Assembly (NCBI RefSeq): GCF_003471165.1
Contig: NZ_QRIL01000016.1
Span: 35,693 to 99,692 of the forward strand
Source: Ruminococcus sp. AM22-13
GTDB lineage: Bacteria; Bacillota; Clostridia; Lachnospirales; Lachnospiraceae
Reading direction: 5' to 3'
DNA: 64,000 bases
The position numbers and the translations under genes were made by a program. The stretch's first letter is position 1. Every line of letters starts with the position of its first letter. The notes under the pieces are model-generated. The model saw only the letters and a program-made list of their open reading frames with translations, made no database searches and had not been told where the DNA came from. Of the stretch, positions 53,040 through 61,257 are shown piece by piece.

Positions 53040-54323
53040 TTGGACTCAGGTATTGTTTTTCAGGCAGTGGCAATCATCATACTGATTGCTCTTTCTTCAT
53101 TTTTTTCTTCTGCCGAAACTGCTATGACAACTGTAAATAAAATCCGGATACAGTCTCTTTCTGAGCAGGGAGATAAGCGGGCTGTTATTCTGGAAAAAGT
53201 AATCTCTGACTCGCCTAAAATGCTCAGTGCTGTATTAATAGGAAACAACATTGTAAATATGTCTGTTTCCTCTCTTATGACCACACTCACCATCAAAGTT
53301 CTCGGTAATGCATATGTCGGCATCGCAACCGGAATCCTTACTTTACTGATCTTGATTTTCGGTGAGATCACGCCTAAGAACATGGCTACCATCCATGCAG
53401 AAAAACTTGCACTTGCATATGCCAGAATTATTTATGGATTTATGTTCATTCTTACCCCGGTTGTGTTTATCGTAACTAAAATAACCTCCGGTGTACTTTT
53501 ACTGTTCCATATCGATCCGAATGCAAAAGCAAACGCCATGACAGAACATGAGCTGCGTACCCTCGTTAATGTCGGTCAGGAAGAGGGCGTTATTGAAAAC
53601 GAAGAAAAACAAATGATCTATAATGTATTCGATTTCGGTGACTCTACCGCCAGAGACGTAATGATTCCACGAATTGACATGACCTTTGTGAATGTCGATT
53701 CCACTTATGATGAACTTATGGAGATCTTCAGTGAAGATATGCATACCCGTTTTCCGGTTTATGAAGATAACACAGATAACGTAATTGGCATAATCAATAT
53801 GAAAGATCTTCTTATTTATCCAAAAGATAAACCCTTTTCTATCCGCAATATCCTGCGTGAGCCTTACTTTACTTACGAATATAAGGCTACCGCAGATCTC
53901 ATGATTGAAATGCGTAAGGCATCTGTCAATCTTGCAATCGTTCTTGATGAATACGGCGCAACTGCCGGGCTCGTCACATTAGAAGACCTGCTTGAAGAAA
54001 TCGTAGGTGAGATCCGGGATGAATATGACGAGGACGAAGTCGAAGATATAAAGGAAATACAGCCTGACAGAGAATATATAGTCCAAGGCTCTGCTAAACT
54101 TGACGATATCAACGAAACTCTGCATATCAATCTGGAATCTGAAGATTACGACTCTATTGGCGGATATATTATAGAACAGCTTGACTGTCTGCCAAAGGAA
54201 GGCCAGTCAGTTACACTTGAAAGCGGTATCCGCCTGGTTGTTGACCATCTGGACAAAAATAGAATCGAACTTGTCCACATCTGGCTTCCTGAGCAAAAAA
54301 CCGAAACAGAAGAACAGAAATAA
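53040..54323 (+). CDS. CNNM/CorC-type transporter-associated membrane protein
   Basis: A 427-residue protein from a TTG with AAGGAG 10 bp upstream. The CNNM/DUF21 membrane domain is at about 5-180 (LSSFFSSAETAMTTVNKIRI, LIFGEITPKNMATIHAEKLA), paired CBS domains at about 200-325 (MIPRIDMTFVNVDSTYDELM, VIGIINMKDLL), and a CorC_HlyC domain at about 340-420 (VQGSAKLDDINETLHINLES). Members export or regulate Mg2+/Co2+; the hemolysin label is historical. It is transcribed alone, just after the MITE-like element. Confidence 0.92.
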   Translation: MDSGIVFQAVAIIILIALSSFFSSAETAMTTVNKIRIQSLSEQGDKRAVILEKVISDSPKMLSAVLIGNNIVNMSVSSLMTTLTIKVLGNAYVGIATGILTLLILIFGEITPKNMATIHAEKLALAYARIIYGFMFILTPVVFIVTKITSGVLLLFHIDPNAKANAMTEHELRTLVNVGQEEGVIENEEKQMIYNVFDFGDSTARDVMIPRIDMTFVNVDSTYDELMEIFSEDMHTRFPVYEDNTDNVIGIINMKDLLIYPKDKPFSIRNILREPYFTYEYKATADLMIEMRKASVNLAIVLDEYGATAGLVTLEDLLEEIVGEIRDEYDEDEVEDIKEIQPDREYIVQGSAKLDDINETLHINLESEDYDSIGGYIIEQLDCLPKEGQSVTLESGIRLVVDHLDKNRIELVHIWLPEQKTETEEQK

Positions 54324-54325
54324 TA

Positions 54326-54925
54326 TCATCTCTCCAGCATCAGTGAAAATTGTTTCACGATTCTGGAGAGTTCTCCTGTAACAACATCAATTCCTTCTTC
54401 ACTCTCCCGCCAGTTCTCTCTGGCGATTCCATCTGCAACCACAGGTACTACATAAAATTGTGTTTCCGGGTATAAAATCTGATAATACATCAGGCATCTT
54501 CTGGAATGATACGATTTGCAGCACAAAATTGCCTTTTTTATTTCCAGTCCCATCTGGTCAGTTATCTGTCTGGAATAAATTGCATTTTCATACGTAAAAG
54601 TTGCCTGATCTTCCCTCAGGATTTTTTCCTCCGGAACACCATTTTTTATAAGAACCTCTTTAAGAAATTCCCATTCTGTCTCATATTCTTTATTATAAAT
54701 ATCTGACTTCTCAAGAACTCCCGAAAATTTCCCATTCACTACACTGTATCTTCCACTTGGCAAAATCCATTCAGCCATACCTTCTCTGAAAAGTTGCGCT
54801 GCACATTCAGCCATTTGAGGATAACCATTTCCCGGTACAAAAATAATATCTGATTTTTCTGGTGTATTCTCTGCAAAAATGAATTCCTCTGCATTTTTCA
54901 AAAATTCCGCATATGCATCCTTCAT
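54326..54925 (-). CDS. YdcF-like DUF218 protein
   Basis: A 199-residue protein with the DUF218 pattern: DIIFVPGNGYPQMAECAAQL, ILPSGRYSV, VPEEKILREDQATFTYENAI, and CCKSYHSRRCLMYYQ. The family includes SanA and YdcF; members affect envelope permeability or bind S-adenosylmethionine. There is no signal peptide or membrane helix here. It converges on the CNNM gene with only two bases between stop codons and no clear terminator. Confidence 0.82.
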   Translation of the reverse strand: MKDAYAEFLKNAEEFIFAENTPEKSDIIFVPGNGYPQMAECAAQLFREGMAEWILPSGRYSVVNGKFSGVLEKSDIYNKEYETEWEFLKEVLIKNGVPEEKILREDQATFTYENAIYSRQITDQMGLEIKKAILCCKSYHSRRCLMYYQILYPETQFYVVPVVADGIARENWRESEEGIDVVTGELSRIVKQFSLMLER

Positions 54926-54980
54926 CGTTTATTAACTCTCCCTCTTTTGTTTTTCACTATTCGCCCTGTTCTCATTAATA

Positions 54981-55042
54981 GTTACTGTTCATCCCGTTCT
55001 CAGTAACACGCTTCGCGGGATAGTGATATATGAACAGTAACC
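54981..55042. repeat. Palindromic intergenic repeat, GTTACTGTTCA form
   Basis: GTTACTGTTCATCCCGTTCTCAG...ATGAACAGTAAC, 62 bp with inverted ends and AACACGCTTCGCGGGAT inside. It is a shorter relative of the element at 21657-21801. A further half copy (ACTGTTCACTCCGTGCCCAG) lies at 55948-55973. Confidence 0.7.
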
Positions 55043-55128
55043 ATTAATATATCTTTTATCAATTATTTTCTATAAATTATAGCATATTTCTTCCTTCTGG
55101 TATATTGGCAAGTTGGTATACTATACAT

Positions 55129-55893
55129 TTATTTTGTCACAATAATAGTACTGTATCCATCATCTCTAAGTCTCTGTTCCATATTTACCGCATTACCAAT
55201 CTGCTGATATGCCCCTGTCTGAACCTTATAAAATCCATCTTCATGCAAGATAAATGACGGATATCCCTTTTCCAACAACTGATACAACATTCTGTCTGCA
55301 TTTTCTCTTTTTCTAAATACTCCCGTCTGTACTCTGTAATAGAGCGGTTCCTGCACTGTCTCTTCATCCAAAGTTCCTAAGATTGCATCTGCGATTCCCT
55401 GCGCGATCTCATTGAATTTCTCATCAAACAACTTATTATCTTCATCTGAATTAATAAATCCAGTCTCTATCAAAAGAGCTGGCATCCTGGTCCGACGGAG
55501 CACCACCAGTCCTGGCCTTTCCTTTACTCCAATTTCCCGAAAACCTGCTTCCCCTAAAGCTCCCAGAATATTTTCTGCCATCTGATATTTTATCCCACTT
55601 TTATCATATATCAGCACTTCTGCCCCATTATACTGATTATCTTTGGGACTACTGTTCCTATGAAATGAAATAAAATAATCTACACCCGCCTGGTTTGCAA
55701 GCTGTGCTTTTTCAAAAGGTGTCTGATAAATATCTCCTGTGCGGGTATAAGAAACGTCAATTCCATTATTTTTTAAAATATTCCCCACAGCAAGTGCCAG
55801 TTTAAGATTATCATCCTTTTCCTGTCTTCCCTTATATACAGCTCCCGGATCCTGGCCGCCATGCCCCGCATCCAGCATAATCGAATACGCCAT
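55129..55893 (-). CDS. N-acetylmuramoyl-L-alanine amidase with SPOR domain
   Basis: A 254-residue protein. The zinc amidase domain (Amidase_3, residues 4-170) has MLDAGHGGQDPGAVYKGRQE, SFHRNSSPKDNQYNGAEVLI and LLIETGFINSDEDNKLF, giving the zinc ligands His, Glu, His and the catalytic Glu. The SPOR domain (about 180-254, YRVQTGVFRKRENADRMLYQ) binds denuded glycan. It cleaves the peptide from muramic acid in septal or cortex peptidoglycan. No signal peptide is seen, so export is unexplained, or it acts in the mother cell or after lysis. Confidence 0.9.
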   Translation of the reverse strand: MAYSIMLDAGHGGQDPGAVYKGRQEKDDNLKLALAVGNILKNNGIDVSYTRTGDIYQTPFEKAQLANQAGVDYFISFHRNSSPKDNQYNGAEVLIYDKSGIKYQMAENILGALGEAGFREIGVKERPGLVVLRRTRMPALLIETGFINSDEDNKLFDEKFNEIAQGIADAILGTLDEETVQEPLYYRVQTGVFRKRENADRMLYQLLEKGYPSFILHEDGFYKVQTGAYQQIGNAVNMEQRLRDDGYSTIIVTK

Positions 55894-56011
55894 AATGATA
55901 CACTGCCTTTTAATTTTCTTTCTATTTAATATATGAAATAAAAATCTTACTGTTCACTCCGTGCCCAGTAACATGAAAAAGCAATCATACAAACCACCTG
56001 GCAACAATCGC

Positions 56012-56040
56012 TTGACTTTTTAACATTAAAGCGTTATACT
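56012..56040 (+). promoter_or_regulatory. Consensus promoter of the ABC importer operon
   Basis: TTGACT (56012-56017), 17-bp spacer, TATACT (56035-56040). The leader of about 120 nt contains GTCGAAGTGATTTTTCGAC and a TCAGGCGAAT/ATTTGCCTGA stem before the AGGAGG of the binding-protein gene. No classical T-box or known riboswitch was recognised. Confidence 0.65.
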
Positions 56041-56168
56041 TTAAAACGTCGAAGTGATTTTTCGACAAAGTAAGAGATTACTTTTAGTCAGGCGAATATT
56101 CACAATCCATTTTTCTATTTGCCTGATTTGGTTAAATCAAAAATATTATTTTTAGGAGGATATATAAT

Positions 56169-57233
56169 ATGAAAAGAAAAGCATTAGCAATTACTCTTGC
56201 GGCAGTCATGGCTATGGGAACCTGCGCAGTAACAGCAAGTGCCGCTGACGGAGACAAATATACAATCGGTATCTGCCAGCTTGTACAGCATGACGCTCTT
56301 GACGCTGCAACACAGGGATTTAAGGATGAAGTAATCAAAGAACTTGGCGAAGATGCCGTTACATTTGACGAACAGAATGCACAGGGCGATTCCAATACTT
56401 GTTCTACAATTGTTAATAGCTTTGTTTCCAACAATGTTGACCTGATCCTCGCAAACGCAACTCCAGCTCTTCAGGCTGCAGCAGCCGGAACAAGCGATAT
56501 TCCGATTCTTGGTACTTCTGTTACAGAATATGGTGTTGCACTCGGACTTGATGATTTCGACGGAACTGTAGGTGGCAATATTTCCGGAACTGCTGACCTT
56601 GCACCACTTGATGAACAGGCTGCAATGCTTCAGGAACTTTTCCCTGATGCTAAAAATGTAGGTCTCCTCTACTGCTCCGCAGAAGCAAACTCACAGTATC
56701 AGGTAGATACAGTAAAAGCTGCTTTGGAAGAACTGGGATATACATGTGAATATTATGCATTCTCTGATTCCAATGACCTTTCTTCTGTTGCTACAACAGC
56801 TGCTGATGCCAGTGATGTAATCTATGTACCGACAGATAACACAGTTGCATCTAACACTGAAATCATCAACAACATCTGCCTTCCGGCAAAGGTTCCGGTA
56901 ATCACAGGTGAAGAAGGTATCTGCGAAGGATGTGGTGTTGCAACACTTTCCATCAGCTACTATGATCTTGGTGTTACAACCGGTAAAATGGCAGTTAAAA
57001 TCTTAAAAGACGGGGAAGATATTTCTACAATGCCAATCGAATATGCACCAAACTTCACAAAAGAATACAATAAAGATATCTGTGAAGAACTTGGCATCAC
57101 AGTTCCTGATGATTATGTAGCAATCGGCGAAGCTGCTGAAGATACAGAAGAAGCATCTGACGATGCAGATGCAGCAGACGAAGCTACTGCTGAAACTGCT
57201 GAAGATGATGCAACTGAAGAGGCTGATGAATAA
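56169..57233 (+). CDS. ABC importer substrate-binding protein (ABC_sub_bind/TrpX-like)
   Basis: A 354-residue exported protein with a signal peptide ending VTASAADG. The mature domain has TIGICQLVQHDALDAATQGF, NVDLILANATPALQAAA, LFPDAKNVGLLYCSAEANSQ and VIYVPTDNTVASNTEIINN, the pattern of PF04392-type binding proteins linked to LIV-like permeases. There is no lipobox, so surface retention is unclear. The last about 40 residues are almost all Asp, Glu, Ala and Thr, an unusual acidic tail. Substrate unknown; tryptophan or another aromatic compound is the family precedent. Confidence 0.87.
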   Translation: MKRKALAITLAAVMAMGTCAVTASAADGDKYTIGICQLVQHDALDAATQGFKDEVIKELGEDAVTFDEQNAQGDSNTCSTIVNSFVSNNVDLILANATPALQAAAAGTSDIPILGTSVTEYGVALGLDDFDGTVGGNISGTADLAPLDEQAAMLQELFPDAKNVGLLYCSAEANSQYQVDTVKAALEELGYTCEYYAFSDSNDLSSVATTAADASDVIYVPTDNTVASNTEIINNICLPAKVPVITGEEGICEGCGVATLSISYYDLGVTTGKMAVKILKDGEDISTMPIEYAPNFTKEYNKDICEELGITVPDDYVAIGEAAEDTEEASDDADAADEATAETAEDDATEEADE

Positions 57234-57249
57234 TTCTGAACGAAAATTT

Positions 57250-57333
57250 GTAACTGTTCAGTAACAACACAGTTACGAAAATTTAACTTATATGCGATCA
57301 GCGGGAAAGGGTTTTTTACCTCTCTCGCTTTTC
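57250..57333 (+). other. Palindromic repeat and attenuator-like hairpin between binding protein and permease
   Basis: A short GTAACTGTTCAGTAAC...AGTTAC repeat (57250-57277) is followed by AGCGGGAAAGG and CCTCTCTCGCT (57299-57330), a stem followed by TTTT. Partial termination here would raise binding protein over permease. Confidence 0.55.
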
Positions 57334-57358
57334 GCGTCTCAACAGGAGGAAATTACAA

Positions 57359-58276
57359 ATGCAAATTATGACGTTAATAGCTGCGCTTCCGGGCGCTGTG
57401 GCACAAGGTCTGATCTGGGGAATCATGGCAATCGGTGTTTATCTGACATTCCGCATTCTCGATATCGCAGACCTTACTGTAGATGGTACCATGTGTACCG
57501 GTGGTGCAGTATGTATAATGATGATGCTTTCCGGACATAATGTCTGGATTTCCATGCTCGCCGCTACTCTCGCAGGAATGCTTGCTGGTCTTGTTACTGG
57601 AATTTTCCATACATTTATGGGAATTCCTGCAATCCTTGCCGGAATTTTGACACAGTTATCTTTATACTCTGTCAACCTGAAAATTATGGGAAAAGCAAAC
57701 CAGGCAATCAATGTTGATAAATACAATCTTCTGGTTTCTCTGCGTCATATTAAAAACACATCCCTTTCCAAAAACACCATCTTTATCGTAGCAATCATGT
57801 GTATTGTTCTGATTGCAATTTTATACTGGTTTTTTGGAACAGAACTTGGATGTTCTTTAAGAGCAACCGGATGTAACCCAAATATGTCACGTGCCCAGGG
57901 TATCAACACAAACAGGAACAAAGTTCTCGGTCTTATGATCTCCAACGGTCTGGTAGGGCTTTCAAGCGCTCTCCTTGCACAGTATCAGGGTTTTGCAGAT
58001 ATCAACATGGGACGTGGTTCCATCGTTATCGGTCTGGCTGCTGTTATTATCGGTGAGGCAATCTTCGGACGTGTTTTCCGTAACTTTGCACTTCGCCTGA
58101 CCGCTGTTATCCTTGGCTCCATCCTGTACTATCTGGTACTTCAGGTCGTTATCTGGATGGGTATTGATACGGACCTGCTGAAGATGCTTTCCGCAATCGT
58201 TGTTGCCCTCTTCCTTGCGTTCCCATACTGGAAAGGCAAATATTTCAACAAACCGGTAAAAAGGGGAGGTAAATAA
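57359..58276 (+). CDS. ABC importer permease
   Basis: A 305-residue integral membrane protein with eight to nine helices of the BPD_transp_2/LIV-type fold (LPGAVAQGLIWGIMAIGVYL, DIADLTVDGTMCTGGAVCIM, AVIIGEAIFGRVFRNFALRL). The motif LRATGCNPNMSRAQGI is the cytoplasmic coupling loop. It pairs with the ATPase that begins 2 bp after its stop, whose ribosome binding site is inside this gene. Confidence 0.92.
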   Translation: MQIMTLIAALPGAVAQGLIWGIMAIGVYLTFRILDIADLTVDGTMCTGGAVCIMMMLSGHNVWISMLAATLAGMLAGLVTGIFHTFMGIPAILAGILTQLSLYSVNLKIMGKANQAINVDKYNLLVSLRHIKNTSLSKNTIFIVAIMCIVLIAILYWFFGTELGCSLRATGCNPNMSRAQGINTNRNKVLGLMISNGLVGLSSALLAQYQGFADINMGRGSIVIGLAAVIIGEAIFGRVFRNFALRLTAVILGSILYYLVLQVVIWMGIDTDLLKMLSAIVVALFLAFPYWKGKYFNKPVKRGGK

Positions 58277-58278
58277 AA

Positions 58279-59073
58279 ATGCTTGAATTAAAAAACATCT
58301 ATAAAACATTTAACCCGGGAACCATCAATGAAAAGCGTGCTTTAAATGGCCTGAATCTTAAACTGAACGAAGGAGACTTTGTCACAGTCATCGGTGGAAA
58401 CGGTGCCGGTAAATCTACTATGTTAAATGCTGTTGCAGGAACATGGCCGGTTGATGAAGGACAGATCCTTATCGACAATATTGATGTTACCAAACTTTCC
58501 GAACACAAGCGTGCCACATACCTTGGACGTGTATTCCAGGATCCGATGACCGGAACTGCTGCCACCATGGGTATTGAAGAAAACCTTGCACTTGCAAAAC
58601 GTCGTGGAAAATCCCGTCTTCTCCGCTCCGGAATTACAAAAGCAGAACGAGAAGAATACAGAGAACTTCTCAAAATTCTCGGTCTTGGTCTGGAAGACAG
58701 ACTTACCTCCAAAGTAGGACTCCTCTCCGGTGGACAGAGACAGGCGCTTACCCTTCTTATGGCGACACTCCAGAAACCGAAACTTCTGCTTCTGGATGAG
58801 CACACCGCTGCCCTTGATCCGAAAACAGCCGCAAAGGTTCTTGAAATCACAGATATGATCGTAAATCGTGATCACCTTACAACTCTGATGATCACCCACA
58901 ATATGAAAGATGCCATTGCACATGGCAATCGTCTGATCATGATGATGGAAGGTAAAATCATTCTGGACATTCAGGGTGAAGAAAAGAAAAAACTGACTGT
59001 CAAAGACCTTCTGGATCAGTTTGAACGTGCAAGCGGCGAAGAATTCAGTAACGACTCCGCACTGCTTGGATAA
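58279..59073 (+). CDS. ABC importer ATPase
   Basis: A 264-residue ATPase. Walker A VIGGNGAGKSTMLNAVAG, Q-loop RVFQDPMTGTAATMGIEENL, signature LLSGGQRQALTLLMATLQKP, Walker B LLLDEHTAALDPKTA, H-loop LMITHNMKDAIAHG. The Walker B follow-up DEHTAALD (His after Glu) is characteristic of the TrpZ-like subgroup that goes with ABC_sub_bind proteins. It completes the three-gene operon and ends at a strong terminator. Confidence 0.93.
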   Translation: MLELKNIYKTFNPGTINEKRALNGLNLKLNEGDFVTVIGGNGAGKSTMLNAVAGTWPVDEGQILIDNIDVTKLSEHKRATYLGRVFQDPMTGTAATMGIEENLALAKRRGKSRLLRSGITKAEREEYRELLKILGLGLEDRLTSKVGLLSGGQRQALTLLMATLQKPKLLLLDEHTAALDPKTAAKVLEITDMIVNRDHLTTLMITHNMKDAIAHGNRLIMMMEGKIILDIQGEEKKKLTVKDLLDQFERASGEEFSNDSALLG

Positions 59074-59106
59074 TTGCCGTTTCCAATTACACATAAGAAT
59101 TTTACT

Positions 59107-59141
59107 ATGAGAGTATTCTTTTAACGAATACTCTCATATTT
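59107..59141 (+). terminator. Terminator of the ABC importer operon
   Basis: ATGAGAGTATTC and GAATACTCTCAT form a perfect 12-bp stem followed by ATTTTAT. Confidence 0.85.
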
Positions 59142-59269
59142 TATCTCACACTATTTTATTGCTTCTTATATTATTAACAAGCAACGGCATTACACAATAC
59201 CAACTAATATTTCAAATGGACACTCCCCTTCCCAACACGCTACTTTATCTTCAACAAAGGTTATATATC

Positions 59270-59407
59270 TAGTGTACCGACAAGTTGATTTCTCGAACAA
59301 TCTTGCATCTAAATTTCTTATTTCCGCGTTGTCGTCGGTCGCCGTAGCCACCGCTACGTCCCATTCCTCCGCCTTGCAGCTGAAGAAATCATCCTGCGTC
59401 AATATAG
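59270..59407. repeat. MITE-like long-hairpin element, copy 2 (inverted, one end eroded)
   Basis: Begins TAGTGTACCGACAAGTTGAT, then CGAACAATCTTGCATCTAAA and the interior TTCTTATTTCCGCGTTGTCG, the reverse complement of copy 1's right half. The far end is diverged (GAAGAAATCATCCTGCGTCA). A 70-codon minus-strand frame across it (59190-59402) is a by-product of the repeat, not a gene. The rest of 59142-59477 holds nothing else recognisable. Confidence 0.75.
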
Positions 59408-59477
59408 CAGAAACTTAATTTTCGCTGTACCAGCATCAATACAACAAAAATCATATCCCATCATTCAAATACTATAT

Positions 59478-60419
59478 TCACTCATCTAAAGATGTTACAC
59501 AAATAAATTTGTGTGTCTCTCTATTATACTGATAAATTCTGGATGTAAGATAATCTTCCTTAGGTGTGGCTTCTTTAATGGTATCTTCCAAAACATACTG
59601 CAGGTCTTCAGGCTCCACAAATTTGTCATTATGAATCATCACCTCGTGTACGCTTGTAAATACCATGTAGAAATCAGAATCCAGCATATACGCAAGCTGC
59701 TCTGCCACCCCGGGCAAAAACACTGCAACTGCTCCATTCGTCTTCTTGGTAGTACTTAAACAATTTCCCATCGCATCTCTTTTTAATTCACATTTATCTC
59801 CCAGATTCATAAAACTCTCGCCTTCATATTCCGGATTAAAGATCATCTGCTCCCATCTGTAAATTCTCGGTGGGCTCATAAAGTACGTATTGAGTAATGC
59901 TTCCTTAAATACCTCATCACTGTCTCTTCCCCATTGTTCCAGCATTCCCAGGCGGATTTTCGTACTGGTTACACATCCCTCATATTCAGTAACTTTCATA
60001 TAAAGCACAAGCGCAATATCTCCAAGAGTTTTATAAACCGCATCCTGCAAATCTGCTGCATATTTATTGGCATTTAACAGTCTGATAAATAAACGCGGCT
60101 TTGTTTTTTCATAATCTTTAATTACTTTTGTTTTCTCATAAATATCAGCCTTTTTAATCCGCTTCAGATCATCTGTAATCTCAGTCATAATCTCCTCAAA
60201 TGAGCTGCCACTTTGATAAGATTTAAATAATTCCTGTGTATAAAGTCCGCAGACTTCCCATGCATCATCGTGCTCGGCAAACTTCACCAGCAGTCTGTCT
60301 CCTACAGGCGCAAATCTCCCGCCTTCTTTCTCAAAAGAAATATTTTCTCTTGGAATTCCTGTGGCCTCATAAATACCAATCTCCAGTTTCTCTACGAATG
60401 TTTCATAGTCTTTCTGCAT
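59478..60419 (-). CDS. DUF5688-family protein
   Basis: A 313-residue soluble protein of a family found mainly in Lachnospiraceae. Visible features: an N-terminal helical part with ISFEKEGGRFAPVGDRLLVK, a middle with LFIRLLNANKYAADLQDAVY and DIALVLYMKVTEYEG, and YFMSPPRIYRWEQMIFNPEY. No catalytic motif is evident. It has its own promoter and a structured leader upstream. Function unknown. Confidence 0.8.
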   Translation of the reverse strand: MQKDYETFVEKLEIGIYEATGIPRENISFEKEGGRFAPVGDRLLVKFAEHDDAWEVCGLYTQELFKSYQSGSSFEEIMTEITDDLKRIKKADIYEKTKVIKDYEKTKPRLFIRLLNANKYAADLQDAVYKTLGDIALVLYMKVTEYEGCVTSTKIRLGMLEQWGRDSDEVFKEALLNTYFMSPPRIYRWEQMIFNPEYEGESFMNLGDKCELKRDAMGNCLSTTKKTNGAVAVFLPGVAEQLAYMLDSDFYMVFTSVHEVMIHNDKFVEPEDLQYVLEDTIKEATPKEDYLTSRIYQYNRETHKFICVTSLDE

Positions 60420-60570
60420 ATTCAGTTTCCTTTCTTGCTTTGAAAATAATGCGGGCAGGATGCCCTGATTTGAACGTTGACTTCCCTTTCAGGAAAAAGA
60501 AATAAGGGAGCGAAAGCCCCCTTAAGAGTCGCTGTAGACATAGTATAAAATAGTCCCAGCCATTTGTAAA
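60420..60570 (-). promoter_or_regulatory. Promoter and attenuator-like leader of the DUF5688 gene
   Basis: TTTACA (60565-60570), 17-bp spacer and TATACT (60542-60547) on the minus strand. About 15 nt into the transcript, AAGGGGGC-TTTC-GCTCCCTT is followed by ATTTCTTTTT, a terminator shape (60493-60524). Downstream AAAGGG can pair instead with CCCTT of that stem, and GGGCATCCTGCCC forms a further hairpin. The arrangement resembles a transcription attenuator. Confidence 0.5.
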
Positions 60571-60593
60571 GTAAATTCCATCGACAAAATGTT

Positions 60594-61070
60594 TTACAGT
60601 TTTTTTATATTTTGCAAGTACCTCAAAAAAGCTTCACAGCCCTCCACTACATCTGAATATGTGACATCAAATCCACCTGTATACCATGGGTCTGCGATAT
60701 CCCGCGGATTATCACTGTAATCCAAAAGAAGCTTGACCTTTCCCTCCGGATCCGCTTTCAGTATTCTCAACATATTCTTCAGATTCCAATGATCCATACC
60801 AAGAATATAGTCATACTTATCATAATCCGCTTTTGTCAACTGCACTGCTCTCTTACCTTTGCAACTGATTCCATGCCTAGCAAGCTCCTCCCTCGCAGGA
60901 GGATACACCGGATTTCCTATTCCATTCCAGATTTCCTCTGTACTGGTCGCGGCAGATGCAATATAAAATTGATCCGCAAGACCTCGTTTTGATACCATAT
61001 CTTTGAAAATAAATTCTGCCATTGGTGAACGGCAGATATTGCCGTGGCAAATAAATAATACTTTAATCAT
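60594..61070 (-). CDS. Low-molecular-weight protein-tyrosine phosphatase
   Basis: About 158 residues from the ATG at 61068-61070, beginning MIKVLFICHGNICRSPMAEF; the longer frame adds 13 unrelated residues. The P-loop CHGNICRS (CX5RS) and the C-terminal acid ADPWYTGGFDVTYSDV are both present, so the enzyme should be active. Such enzymes often oppose a tyrosine kinase of exopolysaccharide synthesis, none of which is nearby. It marks the chromosomal side of the integrated element. Confidence 0.93.
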   Translation of the reverse strand: MIKVLFICHGNICRSPMAEFIFKDMVSKRGLADQFYIASAATSTEEIWNGIGNPVYPPAREELARHGISCKGKRAVQLTKADYDKYDYILGMDHWNLKNMLRILKADPEGKVKLLLDYSDNPRDIADPWYTGGFDVTYSDVVEGCEAFLRYLQNIKKL

Positions 61071-61218
61071 CTTTTTATATCTCCATTTAAGTCTTGTATT
61101 TCTTCTCAAACGCTTGATATTTCAGGGTTTTCCGACTTTTGAGTTTTCCTTTCTTTTCAAGGTATCTTCTCAAATCTTCTCGTATTTTCTTGTGTTTTTC
61201 CCTGCAATCTTGGTAAAT

Positions 61219-61257
61219 CCGTTGGTAAAGCAAGCGTCCTTACCAACGGGCTTTTTT
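61219..61257. other. Hairpin next to the integrase stop, near the element end
   Basis: CCGTTGGTAA and TTACCAACGG form a 10-bp stem followed by GCTTTTTT on the plus strand. It lies between the integrase stop and the phosphatase gene, where the boundary of the integrated element is expected. The exact attachment site cannot be seen because the other end is outside the window. Confidence 0.45.

Noticed and set aside
56041-56160. Possible tryptophan T-box before the TrpX-like gene
   Set aside because: No T-box consensus bulge or specifier stem recognised; only short hairpins.
58299-58850. 183-codon minus-strand frame
   Set aside because: Antisense shadow of the ABC ATPase gene, Arg/Ser/Pro-rich.
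59190-59402. 70-codon minus-strand frame with AEEWDVAVATATDDNAEIRN
   Set aside because: It lies across the MITE-like repeat; the sequence is explained by the repeat itself.
60455-60490. GTTCAAATC motif on the minus strand, like a tRNA T-loop
   Set aside because: The flanking five-base stems do not pair and no acceptor, D or anticodon arm is present. It belongs to the DUF5688 leader.
61090-61200. Repeated TCTTCTCAAA motifs near the integrase end
   Set aside because: Imperfect and AT-rich; not enough to call integrase arm sites.
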